A DNA stretch of 64,000 bases from Dentipellis sp. KUC8613. Taxonomy: Eukaryota > Basidiomycota > Agaricomycetes > Russulales > Hericiaceae. Below the pieces are notes generated by a model. The model was not told the origin of the DNA, searched no databases, and was given only the letters and a program-made list of their open reading frames with translations. Positions within the stretch are counted from its first letter, which is position 1. Every line of letters starts with the position of its first letter. The stretch is taken from positions 310,001-374,000 of the forward strand of contig NSJX01000006.1 of NCBI GenBank assembly GCA_002286715.1, written 5' to 3'. The position numbers were made by a program, and so were the translations under genes. Of this stretch, positions 1-10,871 are shown one piece after another.

Positions 1-37
1 ACCACAATCCCTCGCCGCCAGTGAGGCAGCCTAGCTG

Positions 38-3000
38 ATGAAACCAGGCGACATCGCTATCACTGTCGACTCGCCGCCGCCGACCCCACCGCGCACGTCG
101 TCGGATTTCGAAGAGGTCAATTACCCCGCATATTCGTCCTACGGCCGCAGAGAAGAAGAGCTGCCACTCCATATGTCTGAGGACACCGCGGCTCGCAGAA
201 GAGTCGGGCATGGCCATGTAAATGGGGAGAACAAGGAGCGCGAGGTGTCGGAGAAGAGCTGGATGTATGACGATGAGGGGAAGGATGTGTACGCGAAGGC
301 CGGCGCACACCAGACATTCACCGGCCGTCCACCGAGGAAAGCACCCCCACCACCACCTTCAAACCTGGTACGTCCCCTCTGAAAACCGACACGATAGCCC
401 GCCCGCGCTAATCTGCTAACCGACTGCGCAGCGCGAGTTCTTCGAGCAGAACCTCGACCACCTGCCCCCCGCCATCTACACACTCCTGTCCTGCTGGACG
501 CGCTTCCACAAAATCGGCAAGTCCGACATCGTCGTGTGGGATGAGGCGCACTTTGGCAAATTCGGCTCGCACTACCTCAAGCGCGAGTTCTACTTCGACG
601 TGCACCCCCCTCTCGGGAAGATGCTCGTTGGCCTCGCCGGTCTCCTCTCCGGCTACGACGGAAGTTTCGAGTTCAAAAGCGGGGCTACGTACCCCGAGGA
701 AGTCCCCTATGTCGCCATGCGGGTGCTGATGGCCACCTTTGGTGTCGCTATGGTCCCGCTGGGCTGGTATACCGCGGTCGAACTGGGCATGAGCCGAAGA
801 GCATGCCATCTTGTTGCCTTGATGGTCCTGTGTGGTGGGTGCAGTTCATTGAATATTTGGCTGCTAGGGGTGCTCATTATGACGATATAGATGTTGCTTG
901 GCTGTGTATCTCTCGATTCATTCTTTTGGATTCTATGTTATTATTCTTCACCTTCACTACGGTCTTCTGTCTTACTAAATTCAACAATCAGCAATATCAG
1001 TGCGTTCCCGGTATCTTGCTGATTGACGCGACATACTGACCATTATCACTGTCTTCAGATCATTCTCATTCGACTGGTGGCTCTGGCTTGCTCTAACCGG
1101 CTTCTCAATCGGATGCGTATCCAGGTATGCACATCGGAATACAGTTATGTGACCTCTCTAAAACGCAACATCAGTGTCAAATTGGTTGGTCTTTTCGTGA
1201 CGGCTCTGGTCGGTTTGTACACGATTGAAGATTTATGGGACAAATTCGGCAACCTTCGAATGACGGTGGTCAGTACAGCCAACCCCTCGGCCTGATTTGA
1301 AATATGTACTTATAGTGCTGCAGAAAGAACAAGCATGGCATTGGGGTGCCCGAGTGGGGTGCTTGATTGTCCTCCCTATCCTCGTATACATGGCGTCCTT
1401 CAAGCTGCATTTCCTCATCCTCAACCACTCTGGCCCTGGTGATGCTCAGATGAGCTCGCTCTTCCAAGCGAATCTCGTTGGCAATGACTTCGCATCTAAC
1501 CCTCTCGGTATGCAATCCATCCTGTGCAATGCATTCCAGCATCATTTGACATACAATGACAGACATCGCATACGGCTCCAAGCTGACGCTAAAGAATATG
1601 GGTTGGGGTGGCGGCTTATTGCATTCTCACGTGCAGACCTACCCTGTCGGCTCAAATCAACAACAAGTCACTTGCTACCATTACAAGGACACCAACAACG
1701 ACTGGATCATCACCCCCCGCTGGGACCAGCCCGACCTCGATCTGCACGGTGAAATCCAATTCCTGAAAGACGGCGACGTCATCCGGCTTGTGCACGCCGC
1801 GACGGGCCGCAACCTGCACTCGCACAACATCCCCGCGCCCATCACGAAGCTGAACCACGAGGTGTCGTGCTACGGCAACGAGACGATCGGCGACTTCCAC
1901 GACTACTGGGTCGTCGAGGTCGTCGACGACATCAACCGCGGCGCGAAGCAGAAGTTCGAGCGCATACATTCACTTACCACGCGCCTCCGCTTCAAGCACC
2001 AGACGCTCGGCTGCTACCTCCGCGCGGCGAACAAGCCGCTGCCGGAGTGGGGCTTCAAGCAGATCGAGGTGAGCTGCGACAAGGAGAACAACCCCGGCGA
2101 CACGTACACGTACTGGAATGTTGAGAGTCACTGGAACGACCGATGTCAGTAATCTCACCTCCATTCAGCACCTGCATATACTCACAGCACACCTGACAGT
2201 GCCCTCTGGCGACATGAAGCTCTACCGCTCGCCCTTCCTGCGCGACTTCTGGCACCTCAACGTCGCCATGATGACGTCGAATAACGCGCTCATTCCTGAC
2301 CCCGACAAGGAGGACATCCTCGCATCCAAGCCGACTGACTGGCCCTGGCTGCGTCTTGGGCTTCGTATGTGCGGTTGGGGTGATAACCAGACCAAGTACT
2401 ACCTGCTCGGCACGCCCGTCATCTGGTGGGGCAGCACCGCGAGCTTGATCATCGCGTTGGCAGCGCTTGGGGTGTACGTACTGCGCGCGCAGAGGCGCTA
2501 TGTCGACATGGAGCCGCGTGAGTCTCCCTCCGTGAACAATCGCGTCTGGTGCAGTTCGCTGATATTGGCACAGGCGAATGGGATCACTTCCTGTATGTTG
2601 GGAAGATCGCCATGTTTGGCTGGCTTTTGCACTACGGTGAGAAGGCTCATTTTATCTTCATGACTGCTTTGACTGACTATATGCTCCTTCAGCACCCTTC
2701 ATGATCATGGGCCGTGTAACATACGTCCACCACTACGTATGTCACTTTTTTTTTTTCGAAAATCTATCCGACTAACTTTTCACGCAGCTGCCAACGCTGT
2801 ACTTCGCCGTACTCATGGCCGCGCATCTCCTCGACCACTTCTTCTTCACGTCCCGCCGCCTCTCCGAGCGCGCAAAATGGATCGTCTTCGGCACCGTCGC
2901 ATTCACCATCGTTGCGACCTTCTGGTGGTTCCGCGGTGTCGCGTTCGGCATCGACGGGCCCGTCAACGAGCACTGGGGTCTCCAGTGGCGCGATGTGCGT

Positions 3001-3070
3001 ATATATCCCCCCTGAAAGCTCCTTGCTCACAGTCTCATTCCTGCAGACGTGGAACATCTACGAACTCTGA
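38..3070 (+). CDS. PMT2: Protein O-mannosyltransferase, PMT2 family
   Basis: Transfers mannose from dolichyl-phosphate mannose to Ser/Thr of secretory proteins in the ER membrane; PMT2-type enzymes usually pair with a PMT1-type partner. Twelve exons can be joined in phase: 38-367, 432-834, 891-999, 1059-1124, 1175-1268, 1324-1507, 1563-2144, 2200-2517, 2574-2636, 2693-2736, 2788-2994 and 3047-3070, giving 807 aa, close to the usual 750-800. After a proline-rich cytosolic N-terminus comes the catalytic loop (WDEAHFGKFGSHYLK, then DVHPPLGKML), then hydrophobic segments, an MIR-repeat luminal region (roughly residues 400-590, with LHSHVQTYP and LHSHN), then the C-terminal membrane segments. The DEAHFGKF wording fits PMT2 better than the PMT4 class. 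An in-frame TAG at 32-34 supports the start. Family call is confident; the border near 1266 has two possible donors. Confidence 0.95.
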
Positions 3071-3686
3071 ACTACCATCCGTAGTCTCTCAGTTCGCCCG
3101 CCCCTCAGGAGCACCCACCCATCCTGACTCACGATCACGGGAATCTATCCCCACCCCTCTAATATAAAATACGCCGGACGCTCGATTAGATATCCGTAAA
3201 TTATCCAGAATCCTACCTGATGCAGATGGATGGCGATGGTTATTGTATGCTGTTACCTAGCTAGCTATGCTACCAATACACCGAGAACACACATTAGCCG
3301 ATGTACATATCTCGTACCCCGTACCCACCCATCCGGTCGTGAGCGACCATAACGAAGCGTAGTCTCGTCTGAGCCAGCTCCAGAACGCGCCTCCGCCACT
3401 CTCGCACGCGTCGTCAAGAATGTCAAGGAACGTCAAAGCCGGGCAGAAGAAAGCAAGGCAAGAAGTGAAGCGATGGGAGAACGGAACGGGCATGCAAGCA
3501 AACAAGCAGTGCGGATGCATATGCGAGAGCAACGGGATGATGTGAGGTCAACGATGAGTATATGCAGACACTGGTGATACAGAAAGCAAAGCGAATAAAT
3601 TGAACACAGCGCAGAAACAAACTGCATACAAGATACAATCCCTCCGCCCCGAGCGAGCAGCGAGCCTAGCCCCGACCGCGAGGAGA

Positions 3687-6600
3687 CTACGACCGCGCGC
3701 CGATGCGGCGGTAGAACAGCAGGTACGCGCAGCGGTCGTCGCGCTCGAGGCCGCCAAACACGTCTTCGGGGCGCACGTCCGAGACGAACTCGTCGTCGAT
3801 CCGGATCCACGCCTCGCGCGGCTTCGTGCTGAGGTCCCGGTTCGGGTGCAGGACGTCCAGGGTATAGTGTCCTCCTGAGGCAGATAGGCCGTGGTGGTAT
3901 AGAACTGTGCGATACGGATTTAGTATGAGGCAGATCAGAGAGGGTGAAGGACAAACCTCCGTAAAGCTGGTATCGCACGGGTTGGGTAGGTCGCTTTCCA
4001 GGTGCCATGATATCTGTAGATCGATCAGTGTAAAATTCAGGAGTGATGAGCGCATATATATACGGACCTTGGGGAATTTCAAGCTCGGGCGTGAACTGGA
4101 CCATCTTGCCGATCTTGACCACACCCTTGGCATTGACATCGTACAAGAAACGTTTCAAGTGCAGGACCAAAATCGGCGGGAGCGACTCGATGAGGATCTG
4201 CTGGCTTGCCTCGATGGTGACGCCAGGCCGTGTTGGCGAGGTCACCTGAACGGACTGGGGTTGCGAGATGTGCGAGAGGGCGTCTTTGATTGTATGTACA
4301 TTGTCACGCTGAGAAAGAACGTTGAGATACATATATGATGCAAGGACAGACTGGATGAAATCTTACCTGGATATCGAGCTGCAACGCTCTCCAATCCTCG
4401 ACCATGACCGAGTCTCGCTGATGGGGCGCACGCAGAGTCGAGCGGAACTTGCCTCCGAATATCCGTGTGATCGGCGACTCGGTGGATTTAAGCTAAAAAA
4501 ATCAAGATGTTATGGTCAATGACCGACAGATAATGCGAATACAATCGACTTACAGTCCTCGTAACAACCATCTTGTTCCGCTTGCCGACTTCCATCCACC
4601 CGTCCTCATGCGGCGTCTCCTCCTCGCGTTCCTCAACCGCCTTGGTATTCGCCGGCGCAGCGGGAGCAGCTGCCTTTGACGGGTTGAGCGACGAAAGTAG
4701 GGAAAGGAGCTCCTCCTCCAGAGTGTCGAGGTAGAAACCAAAGAACTCCTCGGCATCCTCCTGATGTCCGCCCTGTCGGTGACGAGTCAGCTTTGAGCGG
4801 TAAAATCACAAGAGGGATACGTACCCGCATGTTTTCGAACCTCCGCGTCTCCTTCATCGCCTCGTACACATACGTAGGCATGAACGACTCGCTCATCTCC
4901 TCATCCTCATCTACCATCTCGACCTCCTTGCCCTTCCCGTTCCCATTGATTTTCACATTGCCGCCAAAGAACGCCCCAGCGCTCTTCCCCTTCTCCTCAG
5001 GCCAGAACTCCTTCAAAAATGTGACTGTCGCATCCACGAACGGCGTCTCGCTCTTCTCAGCAGCCGACACCTCGGGGAGGTATTTCCCGAGCTCGTTCAT
5101 GAGCCGCCAGAAAGGCTGGCAGTACACGAGCAGCTGCAGCACGGCATTAGCGAAGCACATGTTGCCGCTGTTGATAAGCCCGCGGGGGCGGATGCGCGGG
5201 GCGCCAGTGTAAGGAGGGGCGGTACCGGAAAGAAGGGCAACGAGCTCGGGGCGACGCGCAGGGATGACACGGGACTGGGGAGCAGAAGCAGCAGTAGATG
5301 GAACAGAAAAGCCGACAACGGAAGATGTAGGGAGGCCGCCTTTGCCTGTGGGCGCGCCGGGCGTGCGGAGAAGAGAGGCCCACGATTTCTTGGGTGCAGG
5401 CGCCGAGGGAACCGGGGTGGTGACAGAAGATGTCGAGGACGTGGACGCCTCGGCTTCAACCAGGGCTGCCTCAGCGGAAGGAACGGTCTGCTTATCATCC
5501 TTGGCCTCGGGCTCAGTAACATTGGCAATTTTGACGAGGAGGGACCGGGGGGACTGGGATGCTCCCTTGACATGGGAAGGGGCTGTGCCAGCGACGGAGA
5601 CGGAAGTGTTACTAGATAATGGGGAGCCAGGAATAGGTGTATCAGGGGCAGTCGAGCAACCAGGCGTCGTCTCCGTTTCCGTGGCCGAAGAAGACAGCTG
5701 ATCGGTGGGAGGGGACATCTCATCGGCCGACGGGACGGGAACGATTTCGACGGTAGGCTGAACTGCCTGGATGTCGTCCAGTTCCGCATTTTCTTCTTCG
5801 TCTGCCGGCGTCGAGATAATAATGGGCTTCAATCTAGGTGTAGATGGAGGTGTGGGGAGCTGGAGGGACTTTTCCACCACGTCGGGTGGTGGACAGGCGC
5901 GGGGGGAGATGATGATGCCGGGTGCCCGCGTGGGGTCATGAGGACGGCGCGACCATATCACCCATCCAGAGAACATGTGCTTCGAGTTTGTGTTGGTCAT
6001 GGAGGATGTGGAGATAGCTGTGGATGCAGGGACAGATGCAGTAGTGCTACGAGGAGAAGTGGGTGTTTGAGGTCTGGAGGTGACAGCGGGTTCAGCAGGC
6101 GGATGAGAGGGTGCGGCTTGAGGAGATGGCGGAACTTCTAATGACTGGGTCTCTTCTCGAGATGTATCGTCTTGTGGTGGAGCGAAAGGTTCATTTTCCA
6201 CGGCGCTATCCTCGGTCACAGAGGACGGTTTGTCTTGTCGTGGCGGCGGATGAGCAGGAGCGGTAAGTGGTGAGAGAGGGGGAGGGGGTGGCGGCATGGA
6301 GAGTTGCTTTGGGAGGGGGGAGATAGGTTGCTGCAGAGAAAACGATTGCGGGTAGGGGCCATTGGGAGGGACGGCGGCGTATGGCGGGGAATACGGTACC
6401 TGCGGTGGTGGAGCGTACTTTTGTGGATGCTGCGGGTAAGGATAAGGGCTCGTGGGCGACGGCTGCGGGGAGTGCATGGCATGTCCTTGTGCGTGGAGGT
6501 ATGGGGAATGGTGAGGCTGGTGGAGGTGCTGCGGATGTGGCTGGGGGTGAGGATGAGGGTGCTGGTGAGGGTGAGGTTGGTAGGTTGGGTAGCTGGGTCC

Positions 6601-6831
6601 GGCACCACCGCGAGGACCTTGGTAGGCACCACGTCCTGGTCCAGGGGCGAGGCGAGGCGAAGAGGGCTGAACAGGTGCATGTCCATTAACGGGCTGGATG
6701 GGGTACGGATATTGGTAAGGCGGGGGGATGTGTCCATTAACCTGGGGGTAGAAGTGAGGAGACATGGGCGGCGGCGGATGGTAGTACGTGGACGGGCCCG
6801 GATGGGCATACGGAGGTTGCTGCGTCGGCAT
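3687..6831 (-). CDS. UBP3: Ubiquitin carboxyl-terminal hydrolase, Ubp3/USP10 type
   Basis: USP-family cysteine protease that removes ubiquitin; Ubp3/USP10 members act on COPII and ribosomal proteins. Six exons join in phase: 6831-4825, 4772-4554, 4492-4367, 4308-4068, 4013-3957 and 3904-3687, about 955 aa. The first 550 residues are low-complexity (Pro/Gln/His, then Ser/Thr/Pro), as in other Ubp3 proteins. The Cys box reads GLINSGNMCFANAVLQLL; Met before the catalytic Cys is what Ubp3 itself has. It is followed by GGHQEDAEEFFGF, then the His box SASGGHYTLDV and WIRIDDEFV. The ATG at 6831 is chosen because the frame upstream offers only a GTG. The end is RRIGARS followed by TAG. It lies head-to-tail with the coiled-coil gene and faces PMT2 tail-to-tail. 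Confidence 0.93.
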
Positions 6832-7550
6832 TCTCACAACAGTTGGGGGGAATCGAGTTCAGACCCTGCACAGGAAGACACGTGAGTTATTTAGACAAGT
6901 GAAGTCCGTAAGACTGTTTTGACGATTACTCACGAGGATCGAATGATTGTCAGTAGCTAAAATTGAGATAAGGTGCCTTGGGTCACAATCTGAGAGTGCG
7001 CGACGCTATATCGGAGTAATTTAGAACGGTTATAAGCCCCCGCGACATGCGAAGCTGTGAAGCTCTCGCGAAGCTAGACACTTACAGAGGGCTTGAGATG
7101 ACGTTTTGACTGCTGAGATCTTGAAAATTACACCTGTAGTCCCTCGAAGATGTTTCTCAGCCTTGCAGGGACGAGGACGACGATGGGAAGCGGGGACGGG
7201 AGACGACGTCCAAGTCTGCTTCAAGCCCGCGCTGACCAAATAGCCGTAAACAACGCTGACACCTTCGGCATATTTCCCTGCTGATATGTCCGACCATGCG
7301 CTGTAGTTCATTCATTTGCCTGCAGCTCGCCTGCAGGTTGCAATGTGTACCATTATGTGTCCAGAACTGCAAATGTAGCAAGGCAATTGTGCGAATGTGA
7401 AAAGCAGGCAAATAGCATTCGTGAAACTATATAAGTAACCTCGAAAGTCCTCCAAATCAAGTCCTTGTCGAATCAATGCGCGTACGAACTTCACGAACAT
7501 ATCTCAGAGAATCAATCCATAGTATAGGCCCCCCATTAAAATGCGCTTAG
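6832..7550. other. Intergenic: upstream of UBP3, downstream of the coiled-coil gene
   Basis: About 720 bp without a convincing gene. It should hold the UBP3 promoter and 5' leader (several possible leader introns) and the 3' end of the minus-strand coiled-coil gene. I see no TATA box, repeat or RNA gene. Confidence 0.5.
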
Positions 7551-10500
7551 CTACTCAACGTCGTCTTCAGTATCCACCTGCCCCGAACGTACGCTTTCCG
7601 CATCTTCCGTCTCCACCGCTGCGCCCTCCGGCACGCGCTGCCCAACCATCGGCCTGTGCATCGACACCATCGACACCGTGCGCCCCTTCATCGGCGAGCT
7701 GCCCGCAGACCCCACATGCGCCGGCCCAAACGACGCGCTCCGCATGCCCAGCCCGAGCATGTACATCCCCGACGTCGTGCGCGCGCGTGGAGACGGCAGC
7801 CTGCCCGGCGACGGCGGCGGCTGCAGTATGTGCTCTGGCATGGAGATGCGCAGGTCGAGCACGGCGAAGGGACTCGGGCCCGCGCGGCCGCCGGCGTCGG
7901 TCGAGGGCCCGCGGACGTGCACCTGCATCTGCGTGTGAGACGGCGCCCGGCGCAGGCGGGGCGAGGTCATAACGGAGCCGAACGTCGGCGCAGGGCTAAC
8001 CGGCCTCGACGAGGGCGCGAAGAGCCCTGCGGCGAGCGAGGTCCACGATGCGTTGGGGTTTGCCTTTGGCTGCTCCGCGTCGACGGGTGCGACGGGCAGC
8101 TCGTGCAGCGCGCGCTTCACCGCGGCGACATCGTGTTCCAGGTCATCCAGCTTGCGTGAGAATTGCGTCTGTGCACGCGCGACGGAGGGGTCTGTGCCGT
8201 CGACGAATGCACGCACTGCGGCTGAGACCTCTGCAGCTTCCGCTTCCGAAGGGATGGCGCCGGGGAGAGATAGCAGCGTCTCGTATCCCCGTGCTATGCG
8301 CTCCTCGTCTGCGACACGGATCTCGAGTTCCACCCGCGTGTCTTCGTTGAAATCGTCGAGGCGTGATACGGCAGTCTGGAGGACGGAAAGTGTAGGTGAA
8401 GGTGAAAGTGTGGGTATCGTCTGAGTGAGATCGCGCAATGCAAGATGGCAGTCTCGGAAGGCGCGCTGGAGGGTATCATAGCGAGTCCGCGCCTTCGCTA
8501 GCTCGGCAAGAAGGGGATCCTGCGCTGGAGGAGGGGTATCAGCTTTGGACACCGTGGCGGTGCTGGCAACAGCTGGCAAAACTTGGGGTTCGTTCGCTCC
8601 GTCATGACGAGCCTGTTCTTCGACAATCAAGGGCGACTCTGCTGGAACGGTGGGGAACGCAACTCCTGGAGTAGGAGCAGACACGGGGGAAGCCGCCACG
8701 GATGAGTGCAACGAGGCCACGGCTTGCGGATCGTGCGCCGGTCGAGGAGTTGGTTGGTGCAGGATGGCCGGGGGCGCTAAGACTTTGGGAAGTTCAGGAA
8801 GTTGTGGGTCCTTCGGGGAAGTCGACGCCGGCTGGACCTCTGGGGGAGGGGAAGGCTTCGGCGAGACGCCCTCGTCAACTTTGTCGTTGACAGTGACCGG
8901 TGATGAGGGCGGTATTGGCGATGTACCAACATCAACGTGGGGAGGTTCTTTTGGAGCCAACGCCGGCCCACCGTTCTGCTTCGGCGCAGGAACGGGTATT
9001 GGTGGAGGTATGATGTCCCCATTCTCAGATACCTCTGCTCTGCCGAGAATCCTCTCTAATTGCATCCGCTTCTCGGTCTCCATCTGAAGCTCCTCCACGA
9101 GAGTCTTCACGGCCTGCTCGGCGGCCAATATCCGAGCTACGCTCCCGAGACCGGCGTACTTCTCTCCTCTACTGCGGACAACCTCATCGTCTCCATCCAC
9201 AATGCCAAGAAGCTGATGGGCATCATCAACAATGATTTCGAAGGCCTCTTGTACTTGTGCTGCTTCGTGGTCAGTGCGCTGAAAGGTTTCTTCCGCCCTT
9301 CGGATCCAACGGCGCAGAGCCTCAGCGAGTCCGTCCTCACGACCCACAACAGCCAGCCGGAGTGCGATTTCTCGTCTTCGGCCGTACGACTCTCGGGCGA
9401 GTTGTTCGGTGAGTTCGTCAAGCGCGTCTCGAAGCCGTCCAGATTGCCGGCGTTCTGAAGCAAGACTACCCTGAAGGTTCGCAATCTGGAGATTGAGAGT
9501 AGCGGTGGACGCTGCATGTCGCACTTTGAGATTGTCTATGGACTGTTGCAGCGTGTCAGTAGTAGACTGGGAGAACTTCCTAGATGTAGAATTTTCTTTT
9601 GTCAAGTTGGAATGGCAGATTGAAGGTATAATCTCTTACATGTACCGGGAAACCATCTTCGTTGCCGCCGAGTCGTCAGCCTTATGCTTCTCGAGCTCAG
9701 TCTGCGCCTCGGCCATCCGTTGACGATCATCTTCAGCGGACCTAGTCTGCGCTTCCAGCTTGCTCTCGACGATGGCAAGCTCCCCATGAAGCCTTCCAAT
9801 CTCCTGCTCCAGTTTCTCTGTCTCCGCATTGAATTCCTCGAGCAGTCTCTGCAGTCCAGACTTTCCGTCCTTCAGGGTCTCCTCAAGCGCAGCGTTCGTA
9901 GTCCCATTTTCGGTGTGCGAGACCCCCGAGGTCCTGCTTTTCCTGCCCTCGAGCGTGCGCACGAGATCGGCATACTGCTGCACCACCGTGTCCATCATCT
10001 CTCGCTCCTCCTCAGCCGCCTTCACCTTCCGCGCTAATTCACGCTCTCTCGCCTTGGACAACTCCTCCTTCTTGCGCCATTCCGAAGACAACAAGTACGC
10101 GCCTGCAACCTCCTGCTTGAGCTTGTTCAGATCGCCGAGCGCATTAGCGAGCTCGCTAGTCCTGGTGGACAGCGTCTGCTCCGTCTCCGTGAGCTTGTCC
10201 GACAGCTTCCGCAGAGAGATGGTCATCTCGGGGACCTGCAGCTCCGCGGGATGGGGCGACGTGTCGGGGTGCGCACGCAGCGCGGCCAGCTCCTCCCGCA
10301 GGGCAGCATTCTCGCGCTGCAAGGCCTGTGCCTTCTCAAGTGCATACGTAGACTCGAGAGAGTGCCTCTGCAGCTTCAAAGAGGACGCATGAGCCTCCCG
10401 CTGTGGGTGTTCAAAACAACGCAGTCAAGATTTCGAATGAGTGGACCATTTAGACGGCGTACGAAGGAGCTGCACCTGAAAACGCGCTACGGCGACCTTG

Positions 10501-10562
10501 AGGCTGCTAAGCTCGAGCGCCAGGGGGTGGTCATCGTTGATCTCGAGCTCTGCAACGCTCAT
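7551..10562 (-). CDS. Large coiled-coil protein of unknown function
   Basis: Not recognised as any named family. Three exons join in phase: 10562-10476, 10400-9646 and 9579-7551, about 956 aa. Residues 1-340 or so are long heptad-rich coiled coil with many Leu, Glu and Arg (LQRENAALREELAALRA, KLSDKLTETEQTLSTRTSEL). A conserved-looking helical block follows (ESYGRRREIALRLAVVGRED, WIRRAEETFQ). Then comes a proline/serine linker of about 200 residues, a second helical block near residues 610-730 (SRLDDFNEDTRVELEIRVAD), and a Ser/Pro-rich, possibly phosphorylated tail ending in an acidic DTEDDVE. No membrane segment or signal peptide is seen. The layout suits a cytoskeletal, spindle-pole or polarity scaffold, but that is inference. 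It shares a 309 bp divergent promoter with the Hel2-type gene. Confidence 0.8.
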
Positions 10563-10871
10563 TCCAACGCATGGAATACGCACTGAACGCGAGCGTGTAC
10601 GAGTACGTAGCCGTCGTATAATTAAATCGCGTGTCCGCTGGGACGTGACATGGCGATCGTACTTGCCATATCCGCACCATAAACGGGCCAAAAGCCGGCG
10701 TTTCGGACGTTTATGGGACTTTGCGTATTTTTCCGATCGCCGTGTTTGGAAAGCGCTGACAATTCCGGGCCCGAGATTGCAGTCAGTCAGACTCGGCGGA
10801 TACGCTTTCGCTTCCACAGCCGATCCATTCAGCTATAAGACCCTTCGCACACAGAACAACAACCTACACCA
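10563..10871. promoter_or_regulatory. Bidirectional promoter region
   Basis: Only 309 bp separate the start codons of the minus-strand coiled-coil gene and the plus-strand Hel2-type gene, so both promoters must lie here or overlap the leaders. No clear TATA box is visible on either strand. Confidence 0.6.

Noticed and set aside
4995..5300. Met in the Ubp3 Cys box as a possible catalytic defect
   Set aside because: Met before the catalytic Cys is also present in yeast Ubp3, so it is normal for the family.
6304..6885. 193-codon plus-strand frame opposite the UBP3 N-terminus
   Set aside because: Shadow of a low-complexity Pro/His/Gln-rich coding region on the minus strand.
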